Shown here in pieces: positions 1 through 11,266 of a stretch of DNA of 64,000 bases. Source of the stretch: Parastagonospora avenae f. sp. tritici 18332-5 (taxonomy: Eukaryota > Ascomycota > Dothideomycetes > Pleosporales > Phaeosphaeriaceae). Location of the stretch: the NCBI GenBank assembly GCA_022559985.1, contig JAFJTR010000012.1, positions 124,001 through 188,000 on the forward strand. The letters are read 5' to 3'. Position 1 is the first letter of the stretch. Each line of letters opens with the position of its first letter. The notes beneath the pieces were generated by a model. The model saw only the letters and a program-made list of their open reading frames with translations. It did not search any database and was not told where the DNA came from. The translations under genes were made by a program, and so were the position numbers.

Positions 1-360
1 GGCGATGGGCAGAGACTTTCCTTTCGGCAGGTTTTTCTCTTCACTTGCGCCACCCATGCCCGCGAGGATCTTTCTCTTTCTGTCCTCGAGCTCGGCGTCG
101 GTGGTCTTCTCGTCGATGGCGCCGAAATCGAGCATCCAGGCTTCGAGCTCCATGCCGGGCGTGTCGGCGGGGCGACCTGCGTGTCTTGCCCTTGTAGTTG
201 TCCGGCGCAGGGAAGTAATTTGTGATGTCGTAGAAGAGCTTGCCATTGGCGAGCCAGGCGTAGCTGTCGGCGTTTGTGCTGGCGCGGGCGAGCATGTGGG
301 TGCGGTTGGGGCCGTATGCCCAGTTTTCGGCGGAGTCGGGGTCGATCTTCTCGTCGTTGA
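1..360 (-). pseudogene. 3' exon of a secreted metalloprotease-like gene, frameshifted and cut by the window edge
   Basis: This reads on the minus strand from an acceptor-like TATGCAG at 361. It begins VNDEKIDPDSAEN, then WAYGPNRTHMLARAS, NADSYAWLANGK and a YFPAPDNYKGK segment. The YG and NADSY-type motifs are typical of the C-terminal half of fungal HExxH metalloproteases (M35-like or Asp f 2-like). Near position 180-190 the reading moves by one base: the original frame degenerates into Arg-rich sequence, while the neighbouring frame continues sensibly (GMELEAWMLDFGAIDEKTTD, then AELEDRKRKILAGM) to the window edge. No HExxH exon lies directly upstream between 361 and 624. The same VNDExxDPDSAEN start, in the same splice phase, occurs in exon 2 of the gene at 625-1248. 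It may be a decayed copy, an alternative 3' exon of that gene, or a victim of a one-base assembly error. The family call is by motif only. Confidence 0.6.
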
Positions 361-624
361 CTGCATAAGTACTTGTTGCGGTTTCCTTGGTCGAGTACCC
401 TGCTTTCATCACCAGTGATTGCACCTTGCAATTGACTAGCGCGCTTATAGATACCACAGATGTAGCATATGTATCTGAGTAAGCTCATCATCCTAGTAGG
501 CCTTTAAACATGCTTATGCGTAAGTATTGCTCCCTGCAGTTATGCAAAGCTTTCTCAGACTAAACTCATGTTCCTACGACTAAGTCATTTATTGCCTTCC
601 TTCCATCCCTCCTCTCAACTTATC

Positions 625-1248
625 CTACCCACTCCACACCTTCGCCCCAGTCACCCTCCCATCAACACACTTCATCCCCTCCCTCAGCCTCCTCGGCTCC
701 GCACACCCCTCATCGCAAAACCCATAATGCGTCTCCCCAATACACACAACATCCCCTCCCTCTGGGCACGTCACGCACATATTCTCGACGATCTTGTTCT
801 TGAGGTCTTCGAGTTCAGCGTTTTCGGCAGAGTCGGGGTCGACGTGCTCGTCGTTGACTGTAGAAGTGTCAATGTTCGCTCTGATACGCTTGATACTTTG
901 ATGGATGGTGTAGGTATTTGACTTACTGTGCGGCTGGCCAACGACATCGAGATGCATCGTTTCGTGCAGAAATGCCTGGCCTGTATTCTTCTGCCAAACA
1001 GCTCGGGTCACTTTATTGGTGTCGCCGTTGCGCAGATCCTCTTCGATCTGATTGATCTTCGTATCCAAGTCATTCTTCCACTGCTTCTTGAACTTGTTCT
1101 CGCCTCGGCCTAGGCGACGGATGGTTTGGGGGATGGTCTTGGGGTTCAGGGTCTCTGCGTCAACGTCCTCGGCGATGTCGCGAACGACGAGACCGGAGGC
1201 CAGAAGCCCGAAAGACAGAAATGCTGGAAAAGTAGAGGAGATATACAT
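625..1248 (-). CDS. Secreted HExxH metalloprotease-like protein, internally deleted
   Basis: A signal peptide (MYISSTFPAFLSFGLLASG) opens a protein carrying the zinc-binding motif HETMH. Exon 1 is 927-1248. A 69-nt intron at 858-926 (GTAAGT ... TTCTACAG) has a length divisible by three and no in-frame stop, so the unspliced reading is also open. Exon 2 is 625-857. After DPDSAEN the protein jumps directly to AELEDLKNKI. The sister exon at 1-360 has about 70 more residues there, including the NADSY and YFPAP segments, so this copy appears to have lost the C-terminal half of the protease domain. The end is Cys-rich (MCVTCPEGGDVVC, FCDEGC). Without the missing segment catalysis is doubtful; a role as a small secreted cysteine-rich protein is possible but inferred. 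Confidence 0.6.
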   Translation of the reverse strand: MYISSTFPAFLSFGLLASGLVVRDIAEDVDAETLNPKTIPQTIRRLGRGENKFKKQWKNDLDTKINQIEEDLRNGDTNKVTRAVWQKNTGQAFLHETMHLDVVGQPHSKSNTYTIHQSIKRIRANIDTSTVNDEHVDPDSAENAELEDLKNKIVENMCVTCPEGGDVVCIGETHYGFCDEGCAEPRRLREGMKCVDGRVTGAKVWSG

Positions 1249-1976
1249 AATGAAAAGTGCTGAAAGTGCGACTGTTGTATGAGAAGGAGGAGTGAATGTG
1301 CTGATGATGCCATTTGATCAAACAAGTACATACATACTTTGTACTCCTCGACGTACGGTCCATGTGCCAGGATAGTCGCAGCCTTACGCCCGGCGGTTAC
1401 TCGCTCATGTTCCTGTTCCAGGATTGCACTCGGGGTCCTAGTCTGCTGAGTGAATTCCTTGTTGTTGACAACTGTGTACATAGGTCCTTGTGTGCATTTT
1501 CGCCATGTAAATCTGAAAATGCAACCTAGGTATGATGCACCCCAAGCCGCACGTGAAGGTGGTGAGACCATGTGTAAGTAACAGAAGCACTTGTCAAGCC
1601 GGCATCGATTAAGATCTCGCCTCTTTAAAGCCCCGACAGGGCGTACAAATGTGTTGGTCAGCGATCCTACGGCCAAAAATTGGAGATGCAGGCCACACAC
1701 GAAGTGTAAGTTGAGCCTCGCCTGTTAACTCGGTCGTCAGCCTCGCCAACCTCTTTCTATTTTCGTTGCTTGGCACCGACTACGCCTCTTCGTCGGTTCT
1801 TGATTGATAGGCTGCGGAAGCGATGCCAGGTATAACCATTGCGGTGTGCTTCGAAGGGAAAATGAATCCTTCGGGTGCATGCTCATGACTTTTCATTCCA
1901 GGTTGTGCATCAAGTCGGAATCCATAATAGCTGCATCTCATCACTCTTTTGATTGGGTTCCTGAATTTGACCAAAA
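1249..1976. other. Intergenic, no gene seen
   Basis: This 728-bp stretch lies between two divergently transcribed decayed loci. The open frames in it are short and have no recognisable composition or motif. It presumably holds both promoters. Confidence 0.4.
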
Positions 1977-3020
1977 ATGTTACTCAAGTACGCAGCATGT
2001 TTTGTGGCTGCAGTCGTGAGCGTAGTAGCGCATCATCCACCTCGACCGCGCGCACCGGGTGTTGCATTGGACTGACGCCTGATTATGGGTAGGTGACATC
2101 CCCTTTTTCTCAACTTGCTCCTAACTTTGTCAACAGCACAGCGGTGATACATCTAAAGAATGGAACCACAATTCCCATTGCCCAAGTACAAGGGTCAGCC
2201 GATTACCAGACTTTCATGAGAGGCAACACTGTCGCACCAGTCGAAGAGAGTACTTTGTGCAAATGGCTCGCACCAACACTTGGTCTTTTATCACCAGCGC
2301 TGGGGTTCGATATCGACATCTGTCGCAGTACGGATCTCATCAGTACCAAGGCCTTGCTATCTTCACTCAAATCGTCCGTAGAGTCGCATCTTGGGGCAAA
2401 CATCTGCTTTGCTTCACTCGTTCTCGACGACCCGAACAGCCCTCAAGCCCCGCATTGCTGAGCAAGCTCTCGAACTGTCTGGACTCCGGCAAGTTATGCC
2501 AACAGTTCTCAGAGCGAAGGAAGTATTGTACGACCTTAAGTCGGATCAAGCTCCTGCATTCGACGAGGAGCCTTGGACAGTTTTGGTGCCTGAGTGCGAT
2601 GCGCACTGGTATAGCTTCGGGCTATATAGAATCGAAGAGAATGGTATAGTGTCATACCCGGAAGATCCTGTCCCCGGACCGAGGATCAGTATTTATGGCC
2701 AGATGGACTCGCTGAAGAAAGAGATCAAAGAATCATTGACGAGTTTGCCACCGAGCGTTGAGCGTCCGCGTCAGTTGTTCATGTATGGTGAACAGGCGGA
2801 CAATGCGGAGCTTCTGGACTTTCTCGCTGAGAACTTGGGGTCGGACTTGGTCAAAGAGAGACGGACTGACTCATCGGTGTACGCGGGTATGGGTTATATG
2901 GCAATGGCTGCGCATGAGAGGATGGATGATGTTCAATTCGAGATGGGTGATCTGTCACAGAGTGCCTGGATGTGCAAGTGGCGGTCCAAGCTGTACAAGG
3001 AAGATCACGAGGAGCTGTAA
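1977..3020 (+). pseudogene. Secreted protein gene of unknown function with two frameshifts
   Basis: An ATG at 1977 starts a signal peptide (MLLKYAACFVAAVVSVVAHH). The frame stops at TGA 2073, but one base over it reads LTPDYG into a 48-nt intron at 2089-2136 (GTAGGT, branch CTAAC, CAACAG), and then TAVIHLKNGTTIPIAQVQG and onward. A second break falls near 2415-2440, where the frame ending DDPNSPQAPHC is continued by the neighbouring frame at ALKPRIAEQALELSGLRQ. That frame then runs without interruption to TAA 3018-3020, ending KLYKEDHEEL. The two indels compensate in sign (one base lost, one gained). The body resembles fungal secreted proteins with a faint Hsp70/actin-like ATPase look (EEPWTVLV, HWYSFGLY), but I do not recognise the family with confidence. 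It is either a pseudogene or a locus with sequencing indels. Confidence 0.5.
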
Positions 3021-4016
3021 GATGAGTTGCTCCTGGTCGCTGGAAAAGATAGTAGTGTAAATATGAAGCTTTCGCCCAGTCCGTGGCGCATCGCGATAAA
3101 CGTGCTGAAGGCTCTCAACTCATCGCTCGCCTTTGATCGATTTCGGCTGAACATTCTCGATCTAGGAGAAGTCGCGGTGTTTCATTCCCGACAGTAACAT
3201 GTCGCACCTTGTATCTCTGAATTTGGTGACCGGGATACCGAGGTCGATCCAGGAACGGCGGCTCACGTGCAAGCGCGACAGGGCGTTGGCTGACTGCGGC
3301 ACTTCAGCGCCTACCGTAACATGGTAACAGTAAGTGGTCCGCCGGGCATGTCCAAATAAAGCAGACGGTAACGATTGAATCCCGCGACAAGGGTGATCCC
3401 ATTTTGGCAGGACTGCAGAAACTTGGAAGTTAGTGGTTAGGCTGCGACATAACAGTCGTGTTGTTATAGCTGCACCCTAGCAACCTCTGCGGACACGGAC
3501 ACTTGCCTTTGAGTTCCTGGAGAAGGGGAGGAGGAATAGAAGGGCTAGTATACAGCATGGATCGAATACCAATAAGGGATCAAGCATATGATGCTGATGC
3601 TTCGGAACTGTGGTGTTTAGCGAGCTGTGAAGTATTGAAGTCGTGTTGTCGGCTTCGGAGGACAGCCCCCCGATTATTGGCCCCAACCTCCCAACGACCA
3701 ACCATTGCATCATGGCATCGCCGCCCACGGGCGCAACGTGCTCTGCATCCCACCAAGCCTGCGCAAGCCTTGCTACTCCTTTCGCACTTTGTCTTCAGCT
3801 TACTGTCAAACGCACAATCGCAGCAAATTCGCATCTGCATCGCATGAATCTGGCTGCGCGCAATTCCCTCCCCCCTCAGCTAGCGTCGGCTCATCTGCCC
3901 GTCGACCCCCAAAACATTCAGGAACCGCTGTTTCCCCAAGCGACCGCGCGCCTGCCTTGATACCTACAAACAACACCCAATCCACCACAACAGCGCTCGA
4001 CCAGCGACATTGCGCA
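3021..4016. other. Intergenic and probable 5' leader of the next gene
   Basis: About 1 kb without a convincing gene. Frames of 60-110 codons near 3480-3960 are mutually overlapping on both strands and look like chance. The last few hundred bases are C-rich and probably include the promoter and leader of the membrane-protein gene at 4017. Confidence 0.4.
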
Positions 4017-4619
4017 ATGCCTGCCGTACCCGACCCCTACGAGGCCATGGCCGCACACATCGACAGCCTCGCGCCCCGGAACTCCCGGCCATATCCGCGC
4101 CAGCCTGCAATGGACTACGTCTCCAATGCGCCGCAAAACCAGCCCGTCGCAAAGCGCCAGCAGATGATTCAGCAGGGTATAATACCCACCTACTACAACA
4201 CAAACGGCCCCGCGCCCGGCACCGTCGCGGGAATCGTCCTAGGCAGCGTCGCAGGCTTCTTACTCATCGTATGGCTCCTGTACACACTCACCCAAGGCGG
4301 ATCCGGCTTCGGAGGAAACAGGACGGCCATGGCGGGCCAGGAGGAAATCGTGATTCGCAGGCCGCGCCGCAATTCACACGGCGCCCGGCGCTCGACGGCC
4401 AGTCGCCGCACCACGGAAGTCCGCGAGCTGAGCAGGAGTCCGAGGAGGTCTGGGGGCCGGTCGCAGATTATCGTGGAGGAGAGGAGGGGCCCGCCGCGGC
4501 CGAGGAGCATTATTGTGGAGGAGAGACATCGCGTGCCGAATGATGATGTGGTCGAGGTCATTGAGGAACACGACGAGTATCGCTCGAGACGGGGGAGTAG
4601 GAGGGGGGGATATCGGTGA
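4017..4619 (+). CDS. Single-pass membrane protein with Arg-rich tail
   Basis: The ATG at 4017 (MPAVPDPYEAMAAHIDSL) gives 200 residues. The frame is open further upstream, but this is the first Met in protein-like sequence. One hydrophobic segment (GTVAGIVLGSVAGFLLIVWLLYTL) lies near residues 65-90 and follows a short Pro/Gln-rich N-terminus. The C-terminal half is basic and charged (IVIRRPRRNSHGARRS, SIIVEERHRV, VVEVIEEHDEYRSRRG), with an imperfect IIVEER repeat. No enzymatic motif is seen; it may be an anchored cytoplasmic or cell-cortex protein, function unknown. A good intron (GTGAGT at 4616, GACTAAC, TTGATAG ending at 4688) begins one base before the stop codon. Spliced and unspliced messages both end CGG TGA, so they encode the same protein. 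Confidence 0.7.
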   Translation: MPAVPDPYEAMAAHIDSLAPRNSRPYPRQPAMDYVSNAPQNQPVAKRQQMIQQGIIPTYYNTNGPAPGTVAGIVLGSVAGFLLIVWLLYTLTQGGSGFGGNRTAMAGQEEIVIRRPRRNSHGARRSTASRRTTEVRELSRSPRRSGGRSQIIVEERRGPPRPRSIIVEERHRVPNDDVVEVIEEHDEYRSRRGSRRGGYR

Positions 4620-4692
4620 GTGTGCCCGGGGTGGAGGGGTGTATCTGCGCCATGTGGATTGAGGAATGCGACTAACATCGATTGATAGGTGA

Positions 4693-6106
4693 AGATACTG
4701 ATGCCTCATCTCCAACGCCATCTTCTTCTCGCGCTACTGCAGTGCTCGCACTTCACCAGTTTCTGAAGCACAGCAGCAGCTGCTCTGCAATACCCCTTTT
4801 CTACCTTCTCTGTCTGTCTTAACTCTGTCTTTTCTTGTACATACTGGCGCGGCGTTGGTCGGGATCTAATGCGTCGCGATCGGACTAAATAGCATCTCTT
4901 CAGCACTGGCGTTGTACCAAGGCACTGGGATAGTGCAAGAGGCCGCGGAGCCGGTACACAACACGGCCGGATTTTGAGCGATGGAATGTGTATCATGCTT
5001 CACGGGGATATGTGGGGCTGTCTGTATGATTTTGGTATCCCAACCATTTCGAGTAAATAATGAACACCGGATTCTATCATACCATTGAGGAGCTGCAAAT
5101 TGATCGGCTTTGACTTTTTGAACGCAGATGGACGCCATTCGCATTCTCGTCACACCCTGACGCTACAACTCAAACTCGACACGTACACGGTGAGCTTTGA
5201 AGCCTCGAGGAGCCGTCAAAGTGCCATCTCGAAGTCCGTACAAGCTTTGTCTCGCCTTACACAAGTGTGGAGCAAACTGACCAGGGTTTTGTACATCTGC
5301 GGAGAACGCATTGCCTTTTCTGGACGCAAAGTGCCTAGTCTTGTGCTATCGTACTACCCACGCACTAATCATCTACACTTCATGTATGTCATTATTCAGG
5401 AAAAACCATAGGCACTTGAAAGTTTCTCTGTTGTGTCTGAGCCTCTCTGAACCACGGTTTCTCGCAGCCTTCTCCAAAAGTTGACAATCCATCCTGTGTT
5501 GTCGACCTTGTCAAGCAATGCTTCTCACTCAGTGACAGCCGATTCAGCATAAAAAGATGCAGACCACTTTCGTGACCCAAACCGATGTTGAATTCCCTAG
5601 TCTCGCTTACAATGCAATCGCTCAACGCTCCCAAAGGCCAACTGATGCAACATAGCTAAGATAATAAACATAGAAGAGAATAGATCCAAGTACAAACGAG
5701 CGTCATCGGGCCAAGAAGACAGGCCCACCTCTGAAAGTGACGAAGCCAAGTTGTCAAAAACGAAGAAACGGTGTGCGAGGAGGGAGGCTGGACTCCTACA
5801 GATTAAAACCCAAACTATCATGATACAGACGTTGTGTCGCTGCGCTGCTTTGCCCCAGATGCTGTACTTGTACAATTGGCGCCACAAAGGCAGAGCAACG
5901 CTTGAAGAGTAAATGAAATTCGTGACGGCTGTGGAGCCGAAAAGTATCAAAAACGGGCGCGTGCCGTTCCAGATCGGGTGTCTATGGGTCGTAAAGTCGT
6001 ATGTAAAGGGGTATCGGAATTGCTTTTGTCCATTCTTTTGCGGGGCTGCGCATTGGTGCGCGCCCTCTCCGGAAAGTGTGTAATGATGTTGTGCAATGTG
6101 AGATGG
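4693..6106. other. Intergenic between convergent genes, nothing recognised
   Basis: About 1.4 kb between the 3' ends of the membrane-protein gene and vac7. Frames such as 5085-5411 (+) and 5597-5950 (-) lack family features and start or stop arbitrarily. It probably contains both 3' UTRs. Confidence 0.4.
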
Positions 6107-9100
6107 CTATTGGGGCTCGGCGGCGAAGGCCCTTCGATCATACCGTCCCAATGCCTTTGGTAGTACAGGGGTGGAGGCTTCCTTTCTCTCTTGTTCTCCG
6201 CGCAAGTCCAATAGCTTGAGCTTGCCGAGCTTCTTCTTCTCAGCATCTGGGTCGTAGTAGTATGATGCGGTGACGGGAAACTTGTGCTCGCGTGTGCTCA
6301 GCGGGAGCTGGTACTTGAAGTTGCCTCGTACAATGAGCTCGAAGGGATATTGTAAGACCTCCTCCCATCGGTCGGGCCCTCCAACTTCGGTCTTGTTGCC
6401 AGGATGGGAAAGACGAATCTCGCCAATGGACGTTGTTCGCTTCCTCGCGAAGAATGAGCCCTCGTAGGTCAGAGGCGAATCAAAGTGTAGGATACGTCCG
6501 AGAGACATGGTCCGGGGTTCGCCTTCAATCGGATCCGTGCCTTCGTCGATGCCCGTGGGCATGAAGTCGTCGTCAACCGGCTTCCAGTCTTCCTGGTTGT
6601 TCTGCTGATCCCCTTCGTGATGTCTCCACCACTTGTCGGATCCTACGTGCTTGCTCTTTGCGAATATGATTACGTCCATGTCGGCAACAGTGACACCGAT
6701 GATGTTGGGGTTGACGGCATCGACAATGAGATCCAGCATAATCTCGTCCTGGCTCGCAATCACGTTCTGCACGCCCTGGACAATGACGCTCGTCAATGGC
6801 TTCGTAGTGGCGAACACCAAACCGACCGAGCTGAAGATGACAACCATAAGCAGGATAACCAGAACTAGGCAACCAGCAAAGCGACGACACCAGCCGCCCC
6901 CCCGCTGATGGCGTCGTTCTACGCGGATTGTGAAGCTGTTCCTACGGCGAGGGGTCCGTATACGTTGGCTGCCTCGAGATGATATGAGTGGCGTCCTTTC
7001 ATCATCAGCTGCGTGCTCTGCGTCCAGATCATAAGTCGAGTATTCGCCATGTTTCTTACTTCCGTTGCTGTGGCCGTTACTGGGAGCAAGTGAGTGAAGC
7101 CGTGGACTGTTGGGCTGTGATGCCTGCCTGGACGATGGCCCTCGTGCACGCGACGGTTGTGCCATGACGGAATCGTTGTCCAAGAGTAGGTGTCCTAGCC
7201 CGCCACGACCTTGACCATGTCTTCCAATATGATGATGATGGCTGCCCCCTGCCGCTCGACCGGATCCGATGCGTATCGTGCCGTCTCCCCGGTCTGCTGC
7301 ATCGAGATCGGCACCGGTGTTGTAAGAGTTGGTGAATTTCATGCTACTTTTTTTATTTGGGTTCTTGTGCGAGTCGCGTATCGCTAAGCGTGGGTCGGCA
7401 AGGCTGGCCAACGAGGTCATGCTTGGGGTTCGCGAGTGGTGGTGTCGGCTGCGGTGCGGCTGTTGTTCGGACTGTGGGTTGGACTCGTAGATGAAGGTTG
7501 CGTCCGAGTCAGATGAGTCTGCTTCATCGACGGCACTTGCAACCTTCTGCTCGAAAACGTCGGCTTTGGAGGAAGCTTTGCGAAAACTTGAGTTAGTGCT
7601 TGAATAGAAATAGCGGAGAGAGGGGCGTTGTTCGAGCATCCTCATTTCGCCATTCGGCGGTGACAGCGTCAACACAGAATGGTCGTCATACGAGCGGTAC
7701 GAAGTCGGACTGCCGAATGAGGATACGGTGCTAGAGCGAGAACCGACATCTGGCCTGCTCGGAACGGAATAGTGATATGGAATGTGAGGCGACCTACCAG
7801 TGCCCGCGTTGATCGACGGCGCTTTCCGCTTCGCAGGTTTCCTCTCCTTCTTGGGGCGTATGGTTTCGTTGCTCGGTTTGAGGCGCAGGCTTCCATCAAC
7901 GCGACCCGAGGCAGAGCGCTCTTGATTGCCAATGGTGGATTGCGCGACAGAAGGCACCGTCTCGGTCTCGACGGTCATGTTGCGCAGGGGCGGTTGGGTG
8001 GCAGAACGCGTCGAAAGAGACGACAGCGACGGCTTCGCGGAGATGTGATGGGGCCTTTGTGCTGAAGCGGAGCGCTGCTCTTGCATCTTGCCCTTCCTTG
8101 CTGTTTTGCTGCCGCTGTCGCTGCCACTGCCAGTTTGGCTGGTGGTGGTGTTGTTGTTCTTGGAGCTGAGGTCTTCTGTGACTTTGGAAGAGCTGACGTC
8201 ATTTCGCTCTTCATCAGAGGTTTTATGGGAGGTGGTCGACGACGACGAGACGAAGCTGAGATAGCGGTTAGCTGAGAGGTAGCAAAGTGCATGGTTGGCA
8301 TGGATTTTCCGTCGGCGGGAAGCTGCAAGGTGCGTAGTCATGACAGAAAGTGGGTCCATTGCGGGGATAAGCGTACCTTTCGATCCCAATGCCGTCAAAG
8401 CCCGGAGTAGTCGGCAAGCTCGACTCCTGCACTGTTTCAAGCTTGGGGGCAGCACCGCTGGCGCCTCGCGAGGGGGCCTTGACGCTCATCGCAGGCTCGT
8501 CCGAGTCACTTGCGACCGCGTCGTCCCTCACGAGGATGCGAGTGGCAGGCACTGGCGACGAGCTCTGGACAACGATGGCGGGCGTCGACTGTATCTCAGG
8601 CTTTCTGAACTGGCTGCGAATGGAGTTGGCGCGAGAGCGAGAGTCGGAGCGGCCATCCGTGGGCGGCGGTGACTTCAGACGGGGCGAGATGGGCCAGTGA
8701 GGCGTGCTGTCGCCCGAGATGGTAGCGGGCACTGGCTTCATGGGCCGGGGCGCCTTGATGGTGTCTGCGGATGATGCAGACGACGACACTTGGGGGAGCT
8801 GAGGAATGCTTGACGCGGATTGCGCCCGTGGGATCGGAGTGGCGGAGGGCGAGATCCTGGAGCCCGCTGGGCTGGGTCCGCGGCTCGGGCTGGCGTTGAT
8901 GCTGTTCTTGCGTGAACGGAGGCCAGCTCTGGGGTTTGCAGCTGCGGCGGGGGCAGCACGTTGATGGGGGCGCGCGGGCGATGCATCTCGCGAGGACAGT
9001 GGTGACTTGGGCGACGGCGTGCCTGATGCAGTACGGGAGCGCGCGCCGGCGAGGGTCGTCGGGTGCTTCATAGGCGCAGTAGACGCGCTCTCAGGGCCAG

Positions 9101-9254
9101 CAGCAGTGGGGGCCGTCTTTTCTTTGGCTATCGACGTGGTGGGCGGTGGTGGTGCTGGAGCCTGGTGCGAGGGCGCTGGCGTGGGCGTCATGGTGGGTTC
9201 GTCGCTCTCCAGCGCGCCCGTCATGGACTCGAAGCCCGTGTCGTTGGCAGTCAT
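6107..9254 (-). CDS. vac7: Vacuolar segregation protein Vac7 homologue
   Basis: Vac7 is a vacuolar-membrane activator of the Fab1 PI3P 5-kinase and so controls PI(3,5)P2 levels and vacuole size. Two exons: 8377-9254 and 6107-8255, with an intron at 8256-8376 (GTACGC donor, GCTAACCGC branch, TATCTCAG acceptor), giving about 1008 residues. The N-terminal three quarters is Ser/Pro-rich and disordered. A conserved stretch reads FRKASSKADVFEQKV, then DEADSSDSDATFIYESNPQ, the hallmark of fungal Vac7. A basic segment (RRRNSFTIRVERRHQRGGG) precedes one membrane span (FAGCLVLVILLMVVIFSSVG) about 250 residues from the end, followed by the conserved lumenal domain (MLDLIVDAVNPNIIGVTVAD, LGRILHFDSPLTYEGSFF). 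Start chosen at MTANDTGFESMTG. The family call is firm; the intron is read by eye. Confidence 0.9.
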
Positions 9255-10216
9255 GGTGATGCGTTGTAGGAGGCCTGGACCGTGCCTTGTTGCATGCTGC
9301 GTTGTAGCGTGCTGCGTGCAGTGCGCTCCCCTTGTGCTGTGCTCGTGGGCGGTGAGGTCAATGCCTGCTCACGCCTCAAACCCAGTTAGAAGGCAACGCG
9401 GCGCACAGTCGTTGGATGACGACGCCGCAGCGGCCGAAATTTGATGTAGAACTGTGGCGTGTAGCTGTCAGTCGCATTGGCAAAGGATTGTGGTGCTGGC
9501 CGTGGGTGATGGGTTGAAGTGTCATCATCTTAGGCTGCGCTTCCAAGGTTGGCGATTTGGATGACGGCCCGTCCGGCTGCGTCAAGCCCGAGAATCTCAG
9601 CACCCGTCTGCGAGCCAGGAACCGAGCTGCCAGCGCATCATCGGAAACAAAGCAACGCTCCAACACTGCGAATAGGAGCCGTCTTGCATGTCAGCCGGAG
9701 CGTGTGCTCACCGCTGATGACTGCCGGCCTGGCGAACGCCATCAAGTCTCCTCGAGTGCCTTAAAGCCCCGTTGTGCTACCCGTTCGTCCTCACATCCGC
9801 GCCAGGCAACCTCAGGCCTGTCTCGAATCATTACCGCATTTGATAGGGCTACGCATGCACTCCGCGGACAGTTGTGCTGCAGAAGCAACGCTGCATGTGC
9901 ATGCAATTAAACGCCTCGGCGGGCGACTGGCAGAGCTCCACGTGCCAGAATCCCACGCAGCTCCCTTAAACAGTGAGGCGCTCTGCCAGCGTGGGCAAGA
10001 TGCTCTCTGGTAATTAATGTACTGTGCAAAGCATCGCAGCGGTCTCACATAAGACGGGACTTCTTGACGTCTTGTCCTACACTAACTCATCTCGGCGTAA
10101 GACGCAGCCCAGATGAGAAGTGTTTGTAACCATCCGGGTTGCACTGTTCTGCTGAGTAAAGGCTGTATGAATGAATGTTTCCGATGGTTAGTGATACAAG
10201 CACAGATGCTTTATCC
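9255..10216. other. Intergenic, vac7 upstream region
   Basis: Roughly 960 bp between the vac7 start and the 3' end of the F-box-like gene. No frame has protein-like composition. It should contain the vac7 promoter and leader. Confidence 0.4.
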
Positions 10217-11266
10217 CTAAGGCCCAGGCGGCGACAGTACGGTCCAGTGCGTAAATCCTCTACCCTTGTTATGCCACCACTGCTGCCATTTCGCGTCATT
10301 TCCACACGGCGCAAGTTGGTCTGATTGAGCCACGTCGACTTCTGTGTCTTCCTCTGTCCAGCTAGAATCGGACGCTTTCTCGATTCTTTTGCCTTCCCGC
10401 ATTATGCGAACTGCAATCTGTTGCTCGACTCCATCAGGCTCTGAGGAGGGGTGCGGCTTTTTCCACACCATCGCCTCGAGAGCAACCGTAACCGCAGGAT
10501 CAAAATCGCGCACAAAATCAACTATACTCCATTCGTGCCATCTCTTGTAATCGAGCATGGGTCCAGACTGGGTATGATTGCGGAACCATTGCCAGACTGG
10601 GCTTTGGCACTGCACACCAAGGCTTCGCAGATTTGGAGCTCGATTGCGGAGTATCTCAAATTCTATCCTACTCAGAGATCGCCATTCATTTGGTCCGTTC
10701 AAAGTGACACGCTGCAGTCTGTCCAAATGGCGAGGATTCTTAATAGCGAGATGGTCTATCCAAACTTCCAAATTTTGGGCTCTGACGGAGAAAACACTGT
10801 CGCGAAAGAACATTTCCTGCGCCTCGTTACGGATCATCTTGTTCGATGCTGCGAGAGCCCAAGCACCTCTCAATACTGCCGAAGTGCCGAGCTTGTAGGT
10901 GCAGCGCTCGTCCTCTGAGCACATACCGGACCACTTCGGATTAGCACATAGTAGAGGCGATATCGCGTTTGATGCGCGACATGGAGTCCATGTAAATAGA
11001 TCACGTTTTCGCTCTTGCCGGCGATGGACGTGAATGATGATCGTATCGCGGAGAAGAGAGTAGATTTCAAGCCTCAACTCCGCTGGGAGGCCAGTAAAGC
11101 AAGCCTGAGGATTGTGAGGCGGTCGCTCGATCGTAGTGTCGCTGTATCTGACTGCAATGTTTGTCACGACAGCCTTGCCCCCATTGCGTGTCGAATGACG
11201 CTTCTTTGATAGAATATTAGTCTGATCAGACGTTGAGCGAGTGCGTTTACCACCAGCTGATGGCAT
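10217..11266 (-). CDS. F-box-like fungal protein (LPAELRLEIY motif)
   Basis: The open frame extends to 11344, but the first ATG is at 11266 (MPSAGGKRTRSTSDQ), giving 349 residues. A basic, disordered N-terminus is followed by CFTGLPAELRLEIYSLLRD, the F-box-like signature found in large families of fungal proteins. Hydrophobic, Trp-rich sequence follows (LEVWIDHLAIKNPRHLDRLQRVTLNG), and then an acidic tail. Proteins of this type are often assumed to act as SCF ubiquitin-ligase adaptors, but most are uncharacterised. A similar motif occurs at 26414-27406 and in the tandem array at 55-59.6 kb. No intron is needed. Confidence 0.7.
   Translation of the reverse strand: MPSAGGKRTRSTSDQTNILSKKRHSTRNGGKAVVTNIAVRYSDTTIERPPHNPQACFTGLPAELRLEIYSLLRDTIIIHVHRRQERKRDLFTWTPCRASNAISPLLCANPKWSGMCSEDERCTYKLGTSAVLRGAWALAASNKMIRNEAQEMFFRDSVFSVRAQNLEVWIDHLAIKNPRHLDRLQRVTLNGPNEWRSLSRIEFEILRNRAPNLRSLGVQCQSPVWQWFRNHTQSGPMLDYKRWHEWSIVDFVRDFDPAVTVALEAMVWKKPHPSSEPDGVEQQIAVRIMREGKRIEKASDSSWTEEDTEVDVAQSDQLAPCGNDAKWQQWWHNKGRGFTHWTVLSPPGP

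Noticed and set aside
5597..5950. A 117-codon hydrophobic frame downstream of vac7
   Set aside because: No homologous motif, start context or consistent composition; likely the vac7 3' flank.
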